From assembly GCF_000745455.1 (NCBI RefSeq), contig NZ_JQJI01000017.1, positions 1-46,650 of the forward strand: 46,650 nucleotides of DNA, read 5' to 3'. The notes under the pieces were generated by a model, which worked only from the letters and a program-made list of their open reading frames with translations, was not told the origin of the DNA and ran no database searches. Both the position numbers and the translations under genes were made by a program. Source of the stretch: Mesoaciditoga lauensis cd-1655R = DSM 25116 (GTDB lineage Bacteria > Thermotogota > Thermotogae > Mesoaciditogales > Mesoaciditogaceae). Of the stretch, positions 15,994 to 23,491 are shown one piece after another. The number at the start of each line of letters is the position of its first letter. Positions within the stretch are counted from its first letter, which is position 1.

Positions 15994-16895
15994 GATTCTT
16001 CCCCCTTAAGTGTTTTTATGTAAATAAGAGACACAGAGGTTACGAGCAGTACCTGAAATATGGTCATGGCGGATGCCTTTCCAACACCACCAAACGTCAA
16101 ATATCTAAATGAGGTGTTGTAAATAGCTATGGGAAGAGTTGTGGTAGAGGTTACAGGTCCTCCTCGTGTGAGGATCCATATGGGAGCAAAAGAGTTGAAA
16201 GTCCAAACCAGGGATAGCAAGCTTATCGTTAAAAGCACGGGTTTTATCATCGGTAAGGTGATCTTTGTAAATTTTATAAAATCACCAGCTCCATCGATAG
16301 TCGCGGCTTCATAAAGGTGTTTTGGGATCGTTTGAAGTCCAGACAGCAACATTATCACCATAAAAGGCAACCCTATCCATGCATCTACGATAAAAGTCGA
16401 TATAAACGCAGTCGTAGGATATCCCAAAAACGCAACAGGCTCACTTATTATATGAAGGTGTAAAAGTATGGAATTTATGAGACCAAACTGACCATTCAAA
16501 GTCCAATACCAGATCATGGCTGACATAGCCCAGGGAATTGACCAAGGAATTATCAAAAGGGTACGATAAAATTTCTTTCCTTTCAGAAATTCGCTGTTTA
16601 AAAGTAAAGCTCCACCGAGTCCTAAAGATATCTTCAATCCAACAGAGCCTCCAACCCATAAGATCGTTCTCAAAAGAGCTCCCACAAAATAAGAGTAAAC
16701 GGGATTATAAAGTTTAAAAGAGAATAACCAACTATAATTAGAGCCTCCTACCCATATTTTATGTGAAGGATTGAGGAAGCTAAATTTGTAAAACGAATCC
16801 CATACCACTTTTCCCAACGGATAAAGCAAAAAAAGCCCGAATGCTATCAATAAAGGTAAAAGAAAAACATAAGGTGTACTCTTTTTAGCTTTCAA
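15990..16895 (-). CDS. Sugar ABC transporter permease (MalF type)
   Basis: 301 aa, six membrane helices. The EAA motif is YEAATIDGAGDFIKFTKITLPMIKPV near residue 200. It is the partner of the adjacent MalG-type subunit and of the solute-binding protein encoded just upstream. The 68-bp gap before it carries a strong intercistronic hairpin (16916-16953), which would let the binding protein be made in excess over the permeases. Confidence 0.93.
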   Translation of the reverse strand: MKAKKSTPYVFLLPLLIAFGLFLLYPLGKVVWDSFYKFSFLNPSHKIWVGGSNYSWLFSFKLYNPVYSYFVGALLRTILWVGGSVGLKISLGLGGALLLNSEFLKGKKFYRTLLIIPWSIPWAMSAMIWYWTLNGQFGLINSILLHLHIISEPVAFLGYPTTAFISTFIVDAWIGLPFMVIMLLSGLQTIPKHLYEAATIDGAGDFIKFTKITLPMIKPVLLTISLLSLVWTFNSFAPIWILTRGGPVTSTTTLPIAIYNTSFRYLTFGGVGKASAMTIFQVLLVTSVSLIYIKTLKGEES

Positions 16896-16915
16896 AATTC
16901 ACATCCCCCTTAGCT

Positions 16916-16953
16916 TTAATTAAAGAGTGGGGAACTCCCCACTCTTTAATTAA
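16916..16953 (-). promoter_or_regulatory. Intercistronic hairpin between binding-protein and permease genes
   Basis: A perfect 17-bp stem (TTAATTAAAGAGTGGGG and its complement) with an AACT loop on the plus strand. It has no long T-run beyond the stem. It is therefore more likely an mRNA-stabilising or attenuating element than a full terminator. Its position after the solute-binding gene is the classical one. Confidence 0.75.
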
Positions 16954-16963
16954 GTGTTAGATG

Positions 16964-18184
16964 TTATTTTTGAAGTATTGCAATCGTTTGAGCTGCTTTT
17001 TTAAGAGCTTCTTGTGGAGTTGATTGCCCAAGAAGAACACTTTGAATGGCATTAAGTATGGCATTCGCCGTGCTGACCCAATCTTTTATACCAGCTGCCT
17101 GTGGATGTCCATATTTAAGGGCTTGAATGTATGGTTTCCAATACCATTTCTGGAATTCAGGTTCTTCTGCTTCTTTTATCATTGGAGGCACAAATCCTTG
17201 CAAGGTGTCCCATCTGGTTTGTTCTTTAAGGGTTGACATGTAGTCCATAAATTCCCAAGCCAGCTCTTTATTCTTTGTTTGAGAAGACATCGCTATGTTA
17301 TCCACAACAACAACAGTGGAATAAGGAGCCTTTGAATCTGGTCCGCCGGGAATTGGGAAGAATCCAACATCTATTCCAGCTTTCATAGCCTTTAAAGCGT
17401 TATGAACGTGATCTATGTACATTCCACCTTTTCCAGCTTCAAAAAGTTTTATCAAATCTTCTCTTGTCCAGTTAGTGATTCCAGGCTGGGCGTATTTTGA
17501 AAGCTCTTTGTAGAACTCCAACGCTTTAACGGCTTGAGGAGAATCAATTTCCACTTTTCCTGTATTGGGATCGACGATTTCTCCACCGTTAGCGCATAGA
17601 TATTGTTCAAACTGCGTAACGGTTGAAACGAATTTCTTTCCAGCCATCAAGATGCCGTAGATGCCCTTCTTGGGATTGTATATCTTTTTGGCATCTTCCA
17701 ACAGTTCATTCCAATTGGTTGGTACTTTTGTTATGCCGTTCTCTTTGAAGAGCTTCTTGTTGTAAATGAAAACCTTTGTTGACATTGCCCTCGGAACTCC
17801 CCAATAATGTCCGTCATAAATTAAACTGCTCCATACCGATGGATAATACATGTGTTCTTTCTTAACGGTTATGTAATCTTCTAAAGGTGTTAAAGCTCCC
17901 ATGCTTGCAAGAGCCGGTATCCATCTTGAAGCTATGTACATGACATCAGGTGCATTGTTTGCTCCAAAAGAAGTCACGATTTTATTCCAAAGATTTGCCC
18001 AACCTACAAATTCCATGTTTATCTTCACGCCGGGATGTGTTTGTTCAAAACCTTTTGCCAACACCTCTTGACTTTCAATGGTATAACCGCCACCAATTGG
18101 CATCAAAACCGTTAGCGTCTGCGTGGCAAGCCCCATGATTGCAATGACACTAATTACTGCCATTACCAGCCAAACCTTTTTCAT
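16964..18184 (-). CDS. Sugar ABC transporter solute-binding protein (family 1)
   Basis: 406 aa secreted binding protein. The signal peptide MKKVWLVMAVISVIAIMGLA is followed by the family 1 (MalE/UgpB-like) fold: GFEQTHPGVKINMEFVGWANLWNKI, DVMYIASRWIPALASMGALTPLEDY, then YWGVPRAMSTKVFIYNKKLFKENG. Aromatic residues (several Trp and Tyr) are consistent with sugar binding. It is the first structural gene of the amino-sugar-type cluster, with a good AAGGAGGGG ribosome binding site. The ligand is unknown; an N-acetylhexosamine or oligosaccharide is inferred from the downstream enzymes. Confidence 0.93.
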   Translation of the reverse strand: MKKVWLVMAVISVIAIMGLATQTLTVLMPIGGGYTIESQEVLAKGFEQTHPGVKINMEFVGWANLWNKIVTSFGANNAPDVMYIASRWIPALASMGALTPLEDYITVKKEHMYYPSVWSSLIYDGHYWGVPRAMSTKVFIYNKKLFKENGITKVPTNWNELLEDAKKIYNPKKGIYGILMAGKKFVSTVTQFEQYLCANGGEIVDPNTGKVEIDSPQAVKALEFYKELSKYAQPGITNWTREDLIKLFEAGKGGMYIDHVHNALKAMKAGIDVGFFPIPGGPDSKAPYSTVVVVDNIAMSSQTKNKELAWEFMDYMSTLKEQTRWDTLQGFVPPMIKEAEEPEFQKWYWKPYIQALKYGHPQAAGIKDWVSTANAILNAIQSVLLGQSTPQEALKKAAQTIAILQK

Positions 18185-18277
18185 GTTTACCCCTCCTTGT
18201 TGTTTTGTTATTTCCCGGAAAAAACCGGAATTTATTATTGCTCATTTTTATTCATAAAAATTCATTATCTTAACTAA

Positions 18278-18292
18278 TTATGATTATAAATG
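18278..18292 (+). promoter_or_regulatory. Candidate DeoR-family operator, upstream of the binding-protein gene
   Basis: TTATGATTATAAATG shares TTATGATTA-N3-ATG with a site just upstream of the DeoR gene (19260-19274, other strand). A motif present at both promoters of the locus is what an autoregulating local repressor would need. The surrounding 18185-18472 is otherwise a non-coding promoter region. Confidence 0.42.
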
Positions 18293-18472
18293 GTCACAAA
18301 GAAGAATCCAATTCTCAAAAACGGCTGTATTTTCGTTTCAAGTGGCATTAGAGCAGATTAAAAAGCATTATCTCTTGAAAGCTCAAAATATTTCCTGAAT
18401 TCTTTCTTTTCCCATCAAATGCATTTAAAATGGGAAGTCAAAAATGCATAAAGACTATCAAAAAAAGGATCA

Positions 18473-19243
18473 TCAAATAACCTTTAAATTTCTTAAATCC
18501 TTGTATTTTGAAAGTTCTCTTATAAAATTCTGGGGAATACTGTCCGTTATGATGGTATTTATTTCAGAAAGATCTATTAAGCGTGCTGGCTTCGTCAAAC
18601 CAAATTTTGTGTGATCGGCAATAACATATGTTTCCCGGCTATGATCATGGATCTCCTTGGCAACTTCTGATTCTTGAAGATTGGAAAAAGAAATCCCACC
18701 TTTTAGAGATATGCCATTCACCCCCACAAAAAATTTATCTATGTTGAACTTTCGAATTGTTCTCAATGTTATCTCTCCTACACATTCATAAGTTCCCTTC
18801 CTGGGAACTCCTCCGGTAACTATAACTTGAAAATCTTTTACACTTTCCAAAATAAGTGATGTTATATTTATGGAATTTGTGAGAATGGTTAAACCTTGGA
18901 GGGAAGAGTTCAATATCTCCGTAGCCAACATGTAAGATGTGGTCCCTCCACTTAAAGCTATAAAATCGTAATCCTCTATGAATTTAACCGCCTTTTCGGC
19001 TATTATCTTCTTTTCCTCTTGCATACGGTAGTAATTAAACAAAAATCCACTTTCCGCATGGGGAGAGTTCACCATAGCACCGTTGTGTGTTCGAATTATG
19101 AGATTTTTCTTTGCAAGGTATTCTAAATCCCTTCGAATAGTGCTCCCTGAAGCTCCAAATTTTTCCGAAAGTTCATTCGTTGTAGCGCTGGTATTTCTTT
19201 TTATGTATTCGAATATTTTTAGCCTGCGATCGTTGGTAAGCAT
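18473..19243 (-). CDS. DeoR-family transcriptional regulator of the amino-sugar-type cluster
   Basis: 256 aa. It has an N-terminal DeoR helix-turn-helix (MLTNDRRLKIFEYIKRNTSATTNELSEKFGASGSTIRRDLEYLAKKNLIIRTHNGAM). The C-terminal phosphosugar-sensing DeoRC domain shows ALSGGTTSYMLA and the DKFFVGVNGIS and VIADHTKFG signatures. It probably represses the operon until a sugar phosphate binds. It is transcribed in the same direction but separately, 288 bp ahead of the binding-protein gene. AGGAGG 7 nt before ATG 19243 supports the start. Confidence 0.92.
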   Translation of the reverse strand: MLTNDRRLKIFEYIKRNTSATTNELSEKFGASGSTIRRDLEYLAKKNLIIRTHNGAMVNSPHAESGFLFNYYRMQEEKKIIAEKAVKFIEDYDFIALSGGTTSYMLATEILNSSLQGLTILTNSINITSLILESVKDFQVIVTGGVPRKGTYECVGEITLRTIRKFNIDKFFVGVNGISLKGGISFSNLQESEVAKEIHDHSRETYVIADHTKFGLTKPARLIDLSEINTIITDSIPQNFIRELSKYKDLRNLKVI

Positions 19244-19259
19244 TCCGGTTCCTCCTGTT

Positions 19260-19274
19260 CATAATTAATCATAA
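19260..19274 (-). promoter_or_regulatory. Candidate DeoR-family operator, upstream of the DeoR gene
   Basis: On the minus strand TTATGATTAATTATG, matching the 18278-18292 site in TTATGATTA-N3-ATG. It sits within 20 bp of the DeoR ribosome binding site, consistent with autorepression. Confidence 0.42.
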
Positions 19275-19326
19275 AAGACACATTTTTATGACTAAATATA
19301 ATTATAGACGATTTAAAGTTCTTTTT

Positions 19327-19361
19327 CAACCCGAAGCTGGTAATCTTAAAGTCATAGAAAA
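19327..19361 (+). repeat. 210-bp direct repeat, copy 1, left part
   Basis: CAACCCGAAGCTGGTAATCT and the following 15 bp match 21921-21955 with only a few changes. In copy 2 this DNA is the 3' end of the beta-barrel gene plus the start of a terminator. Here it is a stranded fragment, interrupted by repeat copy E. Confidence 0.85.
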
Positions 19362-19750
19362 TTCGGTTCTCATCAGTTTAGTGTGGGTAAAACATGCCGA
19401 TTCTCTATTCTGTCTGTTGTTGCAGTTCTGAATAAAATCATCCCCAAATACCTTGTTATCAAGTGAAAAGACGAGCACCCTCGGAGTACTTGTCAGAACA
19501 TATGAGCTCTCCATCTGAAAATTCATAAATATGAGGTTGAGAGGCACAGGACGTGCCGAGAAAGCGAAGCACTCACGGACGAGTGTCTGAGCGTGCCTCA
19601 TATTTTGAGTTGTAAGATGGAAAAAAGAGCGAATCCGTTCTGACAGGACTTCGAAAAAAATCACCTGGGCCGCTTGTAAAGCGGTAGTGAAATGTCAAAA
19701 GATGCTATTATTCGAAATATGTTACCCATCCAATTCCGTAGAGAACCGAA
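19362..19750 (-). mobile_element. Palindromic MITE-like repeat, copy E (type 2, ~390 bp)
   Basis: Type-2 element with different ends from copies B-D: TTCGGTTCTC...GTGTGGGTAA on the left, and TTACCCA...GAGAACCGAA on the right. The inner core is shared with type 1, from CTCGGAGTACTTGTCAGAAC to GTTCTGACAGGACTTCG. It interrupts copy 1 of the 210-bp direct repeat. Copy 2 (21921-22130) preserves the uninterrupted site (CATAGAAAAAGCTCAGG), so the insertion can be read directly; only about 2-4 A residues appear duplicated. A 112-codon frame on the minus strand crosses it but is an artefact of the repeat. Confidence 0.85.
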
Positions 19751-19780
19751 AAAGCTCAGGAAAACTCCTGAGCTTTTTCT
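19748..19780. terminator. Duplicated bidirectional terminator (copy 1)
   Basis: GAAAAAGCTCAGGA, AAAC loop, TCCTGAGCTTTTTC: the same hairpin as at 21950-21983. The A-run and T-run on either side make it usable on both strands. Its first bases overlap the end of repeat copy E. Confidence 0.75.
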
Positions 19781-19790
19781 ATCTACCTTT

Positions 19791-19927
19791 TCATTTCTCA
19801 ACACACATTTTCAGTAACGAAGTCAATCTTTCCGTCTTTCCTTTTAAAAACAGGCATCCCACAACACTTTCAAAGGCCATGGCTTTTCTGTAAAAAGGAT
19901 CCTTACTTCGTGGACTTTTAAGATTTC
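19791..19927 (-). pseudogene. Duplicated 3' fragment of mrnC
   Basis: The last 45 codons and TGA stop of mini-ribonuclease III, nearly identical to 21994-22130 (differences include the last residue, Glu to Lys, and two single-base changes). There is no start, N-terminal half or catalytic Asp motif, so it cannot encode an active enzyme. Similarity ends abruptly at AGATTTC (19927). Confidence 0.85.
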
Positions 19928-20071
19928 CTCTATAAGGTAATAACCCTGTGTCCCGAAATATTATTTTGTGATAAAATATTTAGATGCATCAAGCATTTGT
20001 GCTTTGAGAGCAGGTTGTTTAGGAACTCTCGTGAAGTCTTCTAAAATTCAATTTTAAGGAGGGGGAAAAAG

Positions 20072-20707
20072 ATGAAGAAAGTAGTGGTAATTTCTTTTGC
20101 TGTTCTTGCTTTAGCGTTAATACTCTCATCATGTATGAAAACTCCAACAAGTGCCGCAATGAGCATCAGAGATGCAATTAGCGCTGCCGCAAGCTCAACG
20201 GTAAACGCGACAGTGGTAGGAGTGGTAACCTACGGATACGGAGATTACGTGATAATTCAGGATAATACGGCTGCAATTGAAGTTTACCTAAAAAATTCAT
20301 CCTTTGGGAACAACTACGCTCGTGGAGATAAATTAAGAGTCTTTGGTGAAGTGGAAAACTACAAAAACAATTGGGAAATAGTTCCTTCCGCTACATCAAA
20401 TGTTACCAAAATCGGTACAGATACGGTGGAACCAACGCTAATTTCTACAGATACATCACTTAATGAAAACTACGATTGGATGCTCATGAAGGCTTCAAAC
20501 CTTTTGGTGGAGAAAATAGCGGATAAGTATTACGACGTTGTATTGAAAAATGGTAACACTGATATCACCATATATTCTTACGATTCTGCCGTAAGAAATT
20601 GGCTTACTTCTTTATCAACAGGAGATATCGTATCGGTTCAGGGATACGTGAAATACAATTACGGCTGGAAATTGATACTTAGAGATCAAAATGATATACT
20701 TAAGTAA
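20072..20707 (+). CDS. Predicted lipoprotein with OB-fold (nucleic-acid-binding-like) domains
   Basis: 211 aa. A lipoprotein signal ends in LILSSC, with Cys at residue 21. The mature part contains two OB-fold-like segments: VNATVVGVVTYGYGDYVIIQDNTAAIEVYL with GDKLRVFGEVENYKNNWEI, and a second with DIVSVQGYVKYNYGWKLILRD. Such repeats occur in secreted nuclease-associated and surface OB-fold proteins (YhcR-like or DUF5689-like), but no nuclease domain is attached. GGAGGGGG lies 6 nt before ATG 20072, and its own terminator follows. It lies inside the 2-kb interval bracketed by the 210-bp direct repeats. Confidence 0.72.
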   Translation: MKKVVVISFAVLALALILSSCMKTPTSAAMSIRDAISAAASSTVNATVVGVVTYGYGDYVIIQDNTAAIEVYLKNSSFGNNYARGDKLRVFGEVENYKNNWEIVPSATSNVTKIGTDTVEPTLISTDTSLNENYDWMLMKASNLLVEKIADKYYDVVLKNGNTDITIYSYDSAVRNWLTSLSTGDIVSVQGYVKYNYGWKLILRDQNDILK

Positions 20708-20714
20708 TTCACAA

Positions 20715-20746
20715 AAAAGGGGAGAGAATTCTCTCCCTTTTTCTTT
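20715..20746 (+). terminator. Rho-independent terminator after the OB-fold lipoprotein gene
   Basis: GGGAGAG, AATT loop, CTCTCCC and a T-run (20738-20742), 13 bp after the stop codon. Confidence 0.9.
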
Positions 20747-20858
20747 GATAACATAAATTATTGTTACTTTATCCATCATTTAAAGCATTCTACCCCAAAG
20801 CTATTCTTCAATTCTATCCACAGCAAAGGATAAAATCATCGACTCATCTTATAACATA

Positions 20859-20873
20859 TTTACAATTTGTAAA
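20859..20873. promoter_or_regulatory. 15-bp perfect palindrome upstream of the beta-barrel gene
   Basis: TTTACAA-T-TTGTAAA, 57 bp before the start codon of the next gene. It has operator-like size and symmetry; no regulator can be assigned. Confidence 0.4.
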
Positions 20874-20929
20874 CGAATGTACTCTAGGAGGCTGAATAAG
20901 CAATTAAAATCAACATAAGGAGGATGAAT

Positions 20930-21937
20930 ATGAAGAAATATCTTGTAATTGGCTTCATTGTCATCTTATCTTTAAGTGTTTTAGCATCTGGCATAAAGTT
21001 CAGCGTTTTAACTTTTTACACCACTGATCTCCAAACTGGAAATTCTAACATATGGCCTATAGCCTATTTTAGGATACCACTTACAGATAACATAGGTTTA
21101 AATGTAGAAGATTATGTAATGTCCACACATGATACTCTGAAAATTGGTGATTTTCAAATCATGGAGCCTACCTACTGGTATGCTTCTTACAGAAGTGGTG
21201 GTTTGAAAGCCTACATAGGACATTTTAAATCCAAACATGCCTTGACACGCCGAATGTATCTGTTAAGGGTGGGTGGATTTTACGATACAACTACAGGTGC
21301 AGAATTGAGTTACAGTAATTATGACTACGATTTGGGAATAAGATACGATTGGAAATATTCCGAACTGGCAGCTTACGCTGGCCTTCTGGGAAATAATTAC
21401 AAATTGTATCTTTATGCCTCTAAGGGAGACAAACTTTCTCTTTCAACGAATATGCTTTTTAATTTTTCAAAAGATCTCCTTAATTCTGAGATTTGGGCGG
21501 CAGCAGCTTATGATGTAGATCTCTCAAACGTTTCATTTGGAATACCTACGATACTTATAGGAGGAAATTTCTCATTTAAAGTCTTCGATCTAAGCGCTCA
21601 ATATGCGTTTAGGCCGAACACGAACGCTGCTAAGATATGGTACGATTATAACGATCCAAACAAAGCTGGTTATCCACTTCAAGACTTTAACTCGCTTTTA
21701 ACATACAAGATCAATGGAAGAGATTCCATCGGAGTAAGGGCAAATTGGAATTCTAATCTTTCAATGCCGGTTTTCGGATTGAAGTTTTCCCACGGCGATC
21801 TATCGCTAGAAATCGGAAGTGGAGATCTCAACGGAGGAATAAGTGGAACGCAATATATTACGTTGAACTATTCGAATTATTTTTCAATTCCCTTGACCAC
21901 ACATCCTATTTTTTCATCACCAACCCGAAGCTGGTAA
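20930..21937 (+). CDS. Predicted outer-membrane (toga) beta-barrel protein
   Basis: 335 aa. It has a signal peptide (MKKYLVIGFIVILSLSVLASG) and then a sequence dominated by alternating aromatic/hydrophobic strands with short Gly/Asn/Asp turns (PTYWYASYRSGGLKAYIG, GAELSYSNYDYDLGIRYDWKYSELAAYAGL). This is characteristic of transmembrane beta-barrels in the Thermotogota toga. ATG 20930 is preferred over 20924 because AAGGAGG needs spacing. The last codons (PTRSW) lie in the 210-bp direct repeat, and the same gene-end fragment recurs at 19327. No enzymatic motif is visible. Confidence 0.68.
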   Translation: MKKYLVIGFIVILSLSVLASGIKFSVLTFYTTDLQTGNSNIWPIAYFRIPLTDNIGLNVEDYVMSTHDTLKIGDFQIMEPTYWYASYRSGGLKAYIGHFKSKHALTRRMYLLRVGGFYDTTTGAELSYSNYDYDLGIRYDWKYSELAAYAGLLGNNYKLYLYASKGDKLSLSTNMLFNFSKDLLNSEIWAAAAYDVDLSNVSFGIPTILIGGNFSFKVFDLSAQYAFRPNTNAAKIWYDYNDPNKAGYPLQDFNSLLTYKINGRDSIGVRANWNSNLSMPVFGLKFSHGDLSLEIGSGDLNGGISGTQYITLNYSNYFSIPLTTHPIFSSPTRSW

Positions 21938-22130
21938 TCTTGAAGCCATAGAAAAAGCTCAGGAAAACTCCTGAGCTTTTTCTATCTATTCTTTCATTCC
22001 TCAACACACATTTTCAGTAACGAAGTCAATCTTTCCGTCTTTCCTTTTAAAAACAGGTATCCCACAACACTTTCAAAGGCCGTGGCTTTTCTGTAAAAAG
22101 GATCCTTACTTCGTGGACTTTTAAGATTTC
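21921..22130 (+). repeat. 210-bp direct repeat, copy 2 (uninterrupted)
   Basis: Contains the end of the beta-barrel gene, a shared terminator and the last 45 codons of mrnC. Copy 1 is at 19327-19361 plus 19751-19927, split by repeat copy E. The ends of two intact convergent genes meet here, so this is probably the original junction and copy 1 the derived one. Confidence 0.88.
21950..21983. terminator. Bidirectional terminator between beta-barrel gene and mrnC
   Basis: A 15-bp stem (AGAAAAAGCTCAGGA / TCCTGAGCTTTTTCT) with AAAC loop. The A-rich and T-rich arms terminate transcription from either side, between two convergent genes. Confidence 0.92.
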
Positions 22131-22353
22131 TTCCACGAAGTGCTACTGCCCTCTCATCTTCTTGAAGCGCGCTTTCTATTTTCTCAAAATACCTAGCTTG
22201 TGCGCGTGCGTTGACATGGGTAACCACTTCTTTGTTGTTGAAAGAGTAATTCATCCTACAAAAGAGCTCAAATACAGAATCACCCACATATGCCAGAGAC
22301 TTCGTCGAGATCTCCCTTAAATCTTTATCAAAATTAATTCCTAAGAATTCCAT
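21994..22353 (-). CDS. mrnC: Mini-ribonuclease III
   Basis: Dimeric RNase III-like nuclease without a double-stranded-RNA-binding domain, which matures 23S rRNA in Firmicutes and probably Thermotogota. 119 aa. The active-site signature LAYVGDSVFELFCRMNY carries the catalytic Asp and Glu, and the second acidic patch lies around KATAFESVVGYLFLKG. Length is normal for the family (about 120-145 aa). It overlaps the end of prfA by 20 nt, so the two are co-transcribed. Its 3' end is duplicated upstream at 19791-19927. Confidence 0.92.
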   Translation of the reverse strand: MEFLGINFDKDLREISTKSLAYVGDSVFELFCRMNYSFNNKEVVTHVNARAQARYFEKIESALQEDERAVALRGRNLKSPRSKDPFYRKATAFESVVGYLFLKGKTERLTSLLKMCVEE

Positions 22354-23392
22354 TTTTTTCCGCTTCCCATTTTCTCAAAGATTCAATTATCTCATCCAAT
22401 TCTCCATCCATAACTCTATCCAATTTATAAGTTGTAAAACCATTTCTATGATCGCTAACACGATTTTGTGGGTAATTGTAAGTTCTTATCTTTTCACTAC
22501 GCTCACCACTACCTATTTGATTTCTTCTCATAGAAGAGAGTTTTTCACTTTCTTGCTTACGTTTTAATTCCAACAACCTGGAACGTAATATTTTCATCGC
22601 TATTGCCCTATTTTGAATTTGAGAACGCTCCGATTCGCAAACAACGACAATTCCCGTTGGAATGTGTGTTATTCTCACGGCAGACTCAGTTCTGTTCACA
22701 TGCTGGCCGCCCGCGCCTGATGATCTGAAAGTATCTATTTTTAATTCATCCGGTTTTATGTTTACGTCCATTTCAGAAGCTTCCGGTAGAACGGCAACAG
22801 TGGCTGTTGAGGTGTGAATTCTTCCAGAGGCTTCGGTTAAAGGCACTCTTTGAACCCTATGAACTCCGCTTTCATATTTAAAAAGCTTGTAAGCTCCTTT
22901 TCCGCTAACTGAAAATACCACTTCTTTGAAACCGTTCAATTCAGTACCATGAGAGTAAAGAATTTCCGTTTTCAATCCATGCCTTTCCGCATATCTTAAA
23001 TACATTCTTAAAAGATCCCCTGCAAAGAGCGCGCTTTCCTGTCCACCTACACCCGCTCTTATTTCAACTATGACATTTCTATTCATGTCAGGATCGGAAT
23101 CTTCTAACAGTTGAATAGATTCCTCTTCAAGGGCTTCTATTTCTTTCTCCTTATCAGAAATCTCTTTTCTCACCTCTTCCTCCATATCACCAGACATGAT
23201 ACTTTTAAGTTCCTCAATTTCATTTTTCAGTTTTAAATATCTTTCATACATGTGAGCGCGCTCAGAGATCTCTGAGAGCTCCTTTGAATATTTAATAAAC
23301 ACATCTGGAGAATTCGCCATATCGGGGCTGGAAAGAAGTGTATTTATCTCTTTATATCTATCATAAAACTTTTTAAAGCTTTTTATTATCAT
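22334..23392 (-). CDS. prfA: Peptide chain release factor 1
   Basis: Releases the peptide at UAA and UAG. 352 aa. The codon-recognition PxT motif appears as VPLTEASGRIHTSTATVAVLPE (RF1 rather than the SPF of RF2). The catalytic GGQ is in RSSGAGGQHVNRTESAVR, and EKIRTYNYPQNRVSDHR is the family signature. The start at ATG 23392 has no Shine-Dalgarno; an extended -10 box ends 6 nt before it, so the mRNA may be leaderless. It is followed by mrnC in the same transcript. Confidence 0.97.
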   Translation of the reverse strand: MIIKSFKKFYDRYKEINTLLSSPDMANSPDVFIKYSKELSEISERAHMYERYLKLKNEIEELKSIMSGDMEEEVRKEISDKEKEIEALEEESIQLLEDSDPDMNRNVIVEIRAGVGGQESALFAGDLLRMYLRYAERHGLKTEILYSHGTELNGFKEVVFSVSGKGAYKLFKYESGVHRVQRVPLTEASGRIHTSTATVAVLPEASEMDVNIKPDELKIDTFRSSGAGGQHVNRTESAVRITHIPTGIVVVCESERSQIQNRAIAMKILRSRLLELKRKQESEKLSSMRRNQIGSGERSEKIRTYNYPQNRVSDHRNGFTTYKLDRVMDGELDEIIESLRKWEAEKNGILRN

Positions 23393-23398
23393 ATTTGG

Positions 23399-23428
23399 AT
23401 TATATCATGCACTTCGCTAAATACTCAA
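23399..23428 (-). promoter_or_regulatory. prfA promoter with extended -10, predicted leaderless transcript
   Basis: On the minus strand TTGAGT (23423-23428), an 18-bp spacer, then TGATATAAT with TATAAT at 23399-23404. Only CCAAAT separates the -10 from the ATG, so transcription should start at or next to the start codon. Confidence 0.65.
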
Positions 23429-23491
23429 TTTGGTGTGCATATAATAGTGGGGTGTAACGATCAAGTAGAATGCGGATTCACAAGTTTGTTA

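Noticed and set aside
19326-19664. 112-codon frame (and similar frames near 12029, 25146, 38575 and 41684) sharing MRHAQTLVRECFAFSARPVPLN
   Set aside because: They translate the palindromic repeat. The shared peptide reflects the repeated DNA, frames differ in length and end, and no ribosome binding site or coding constraint is evident.
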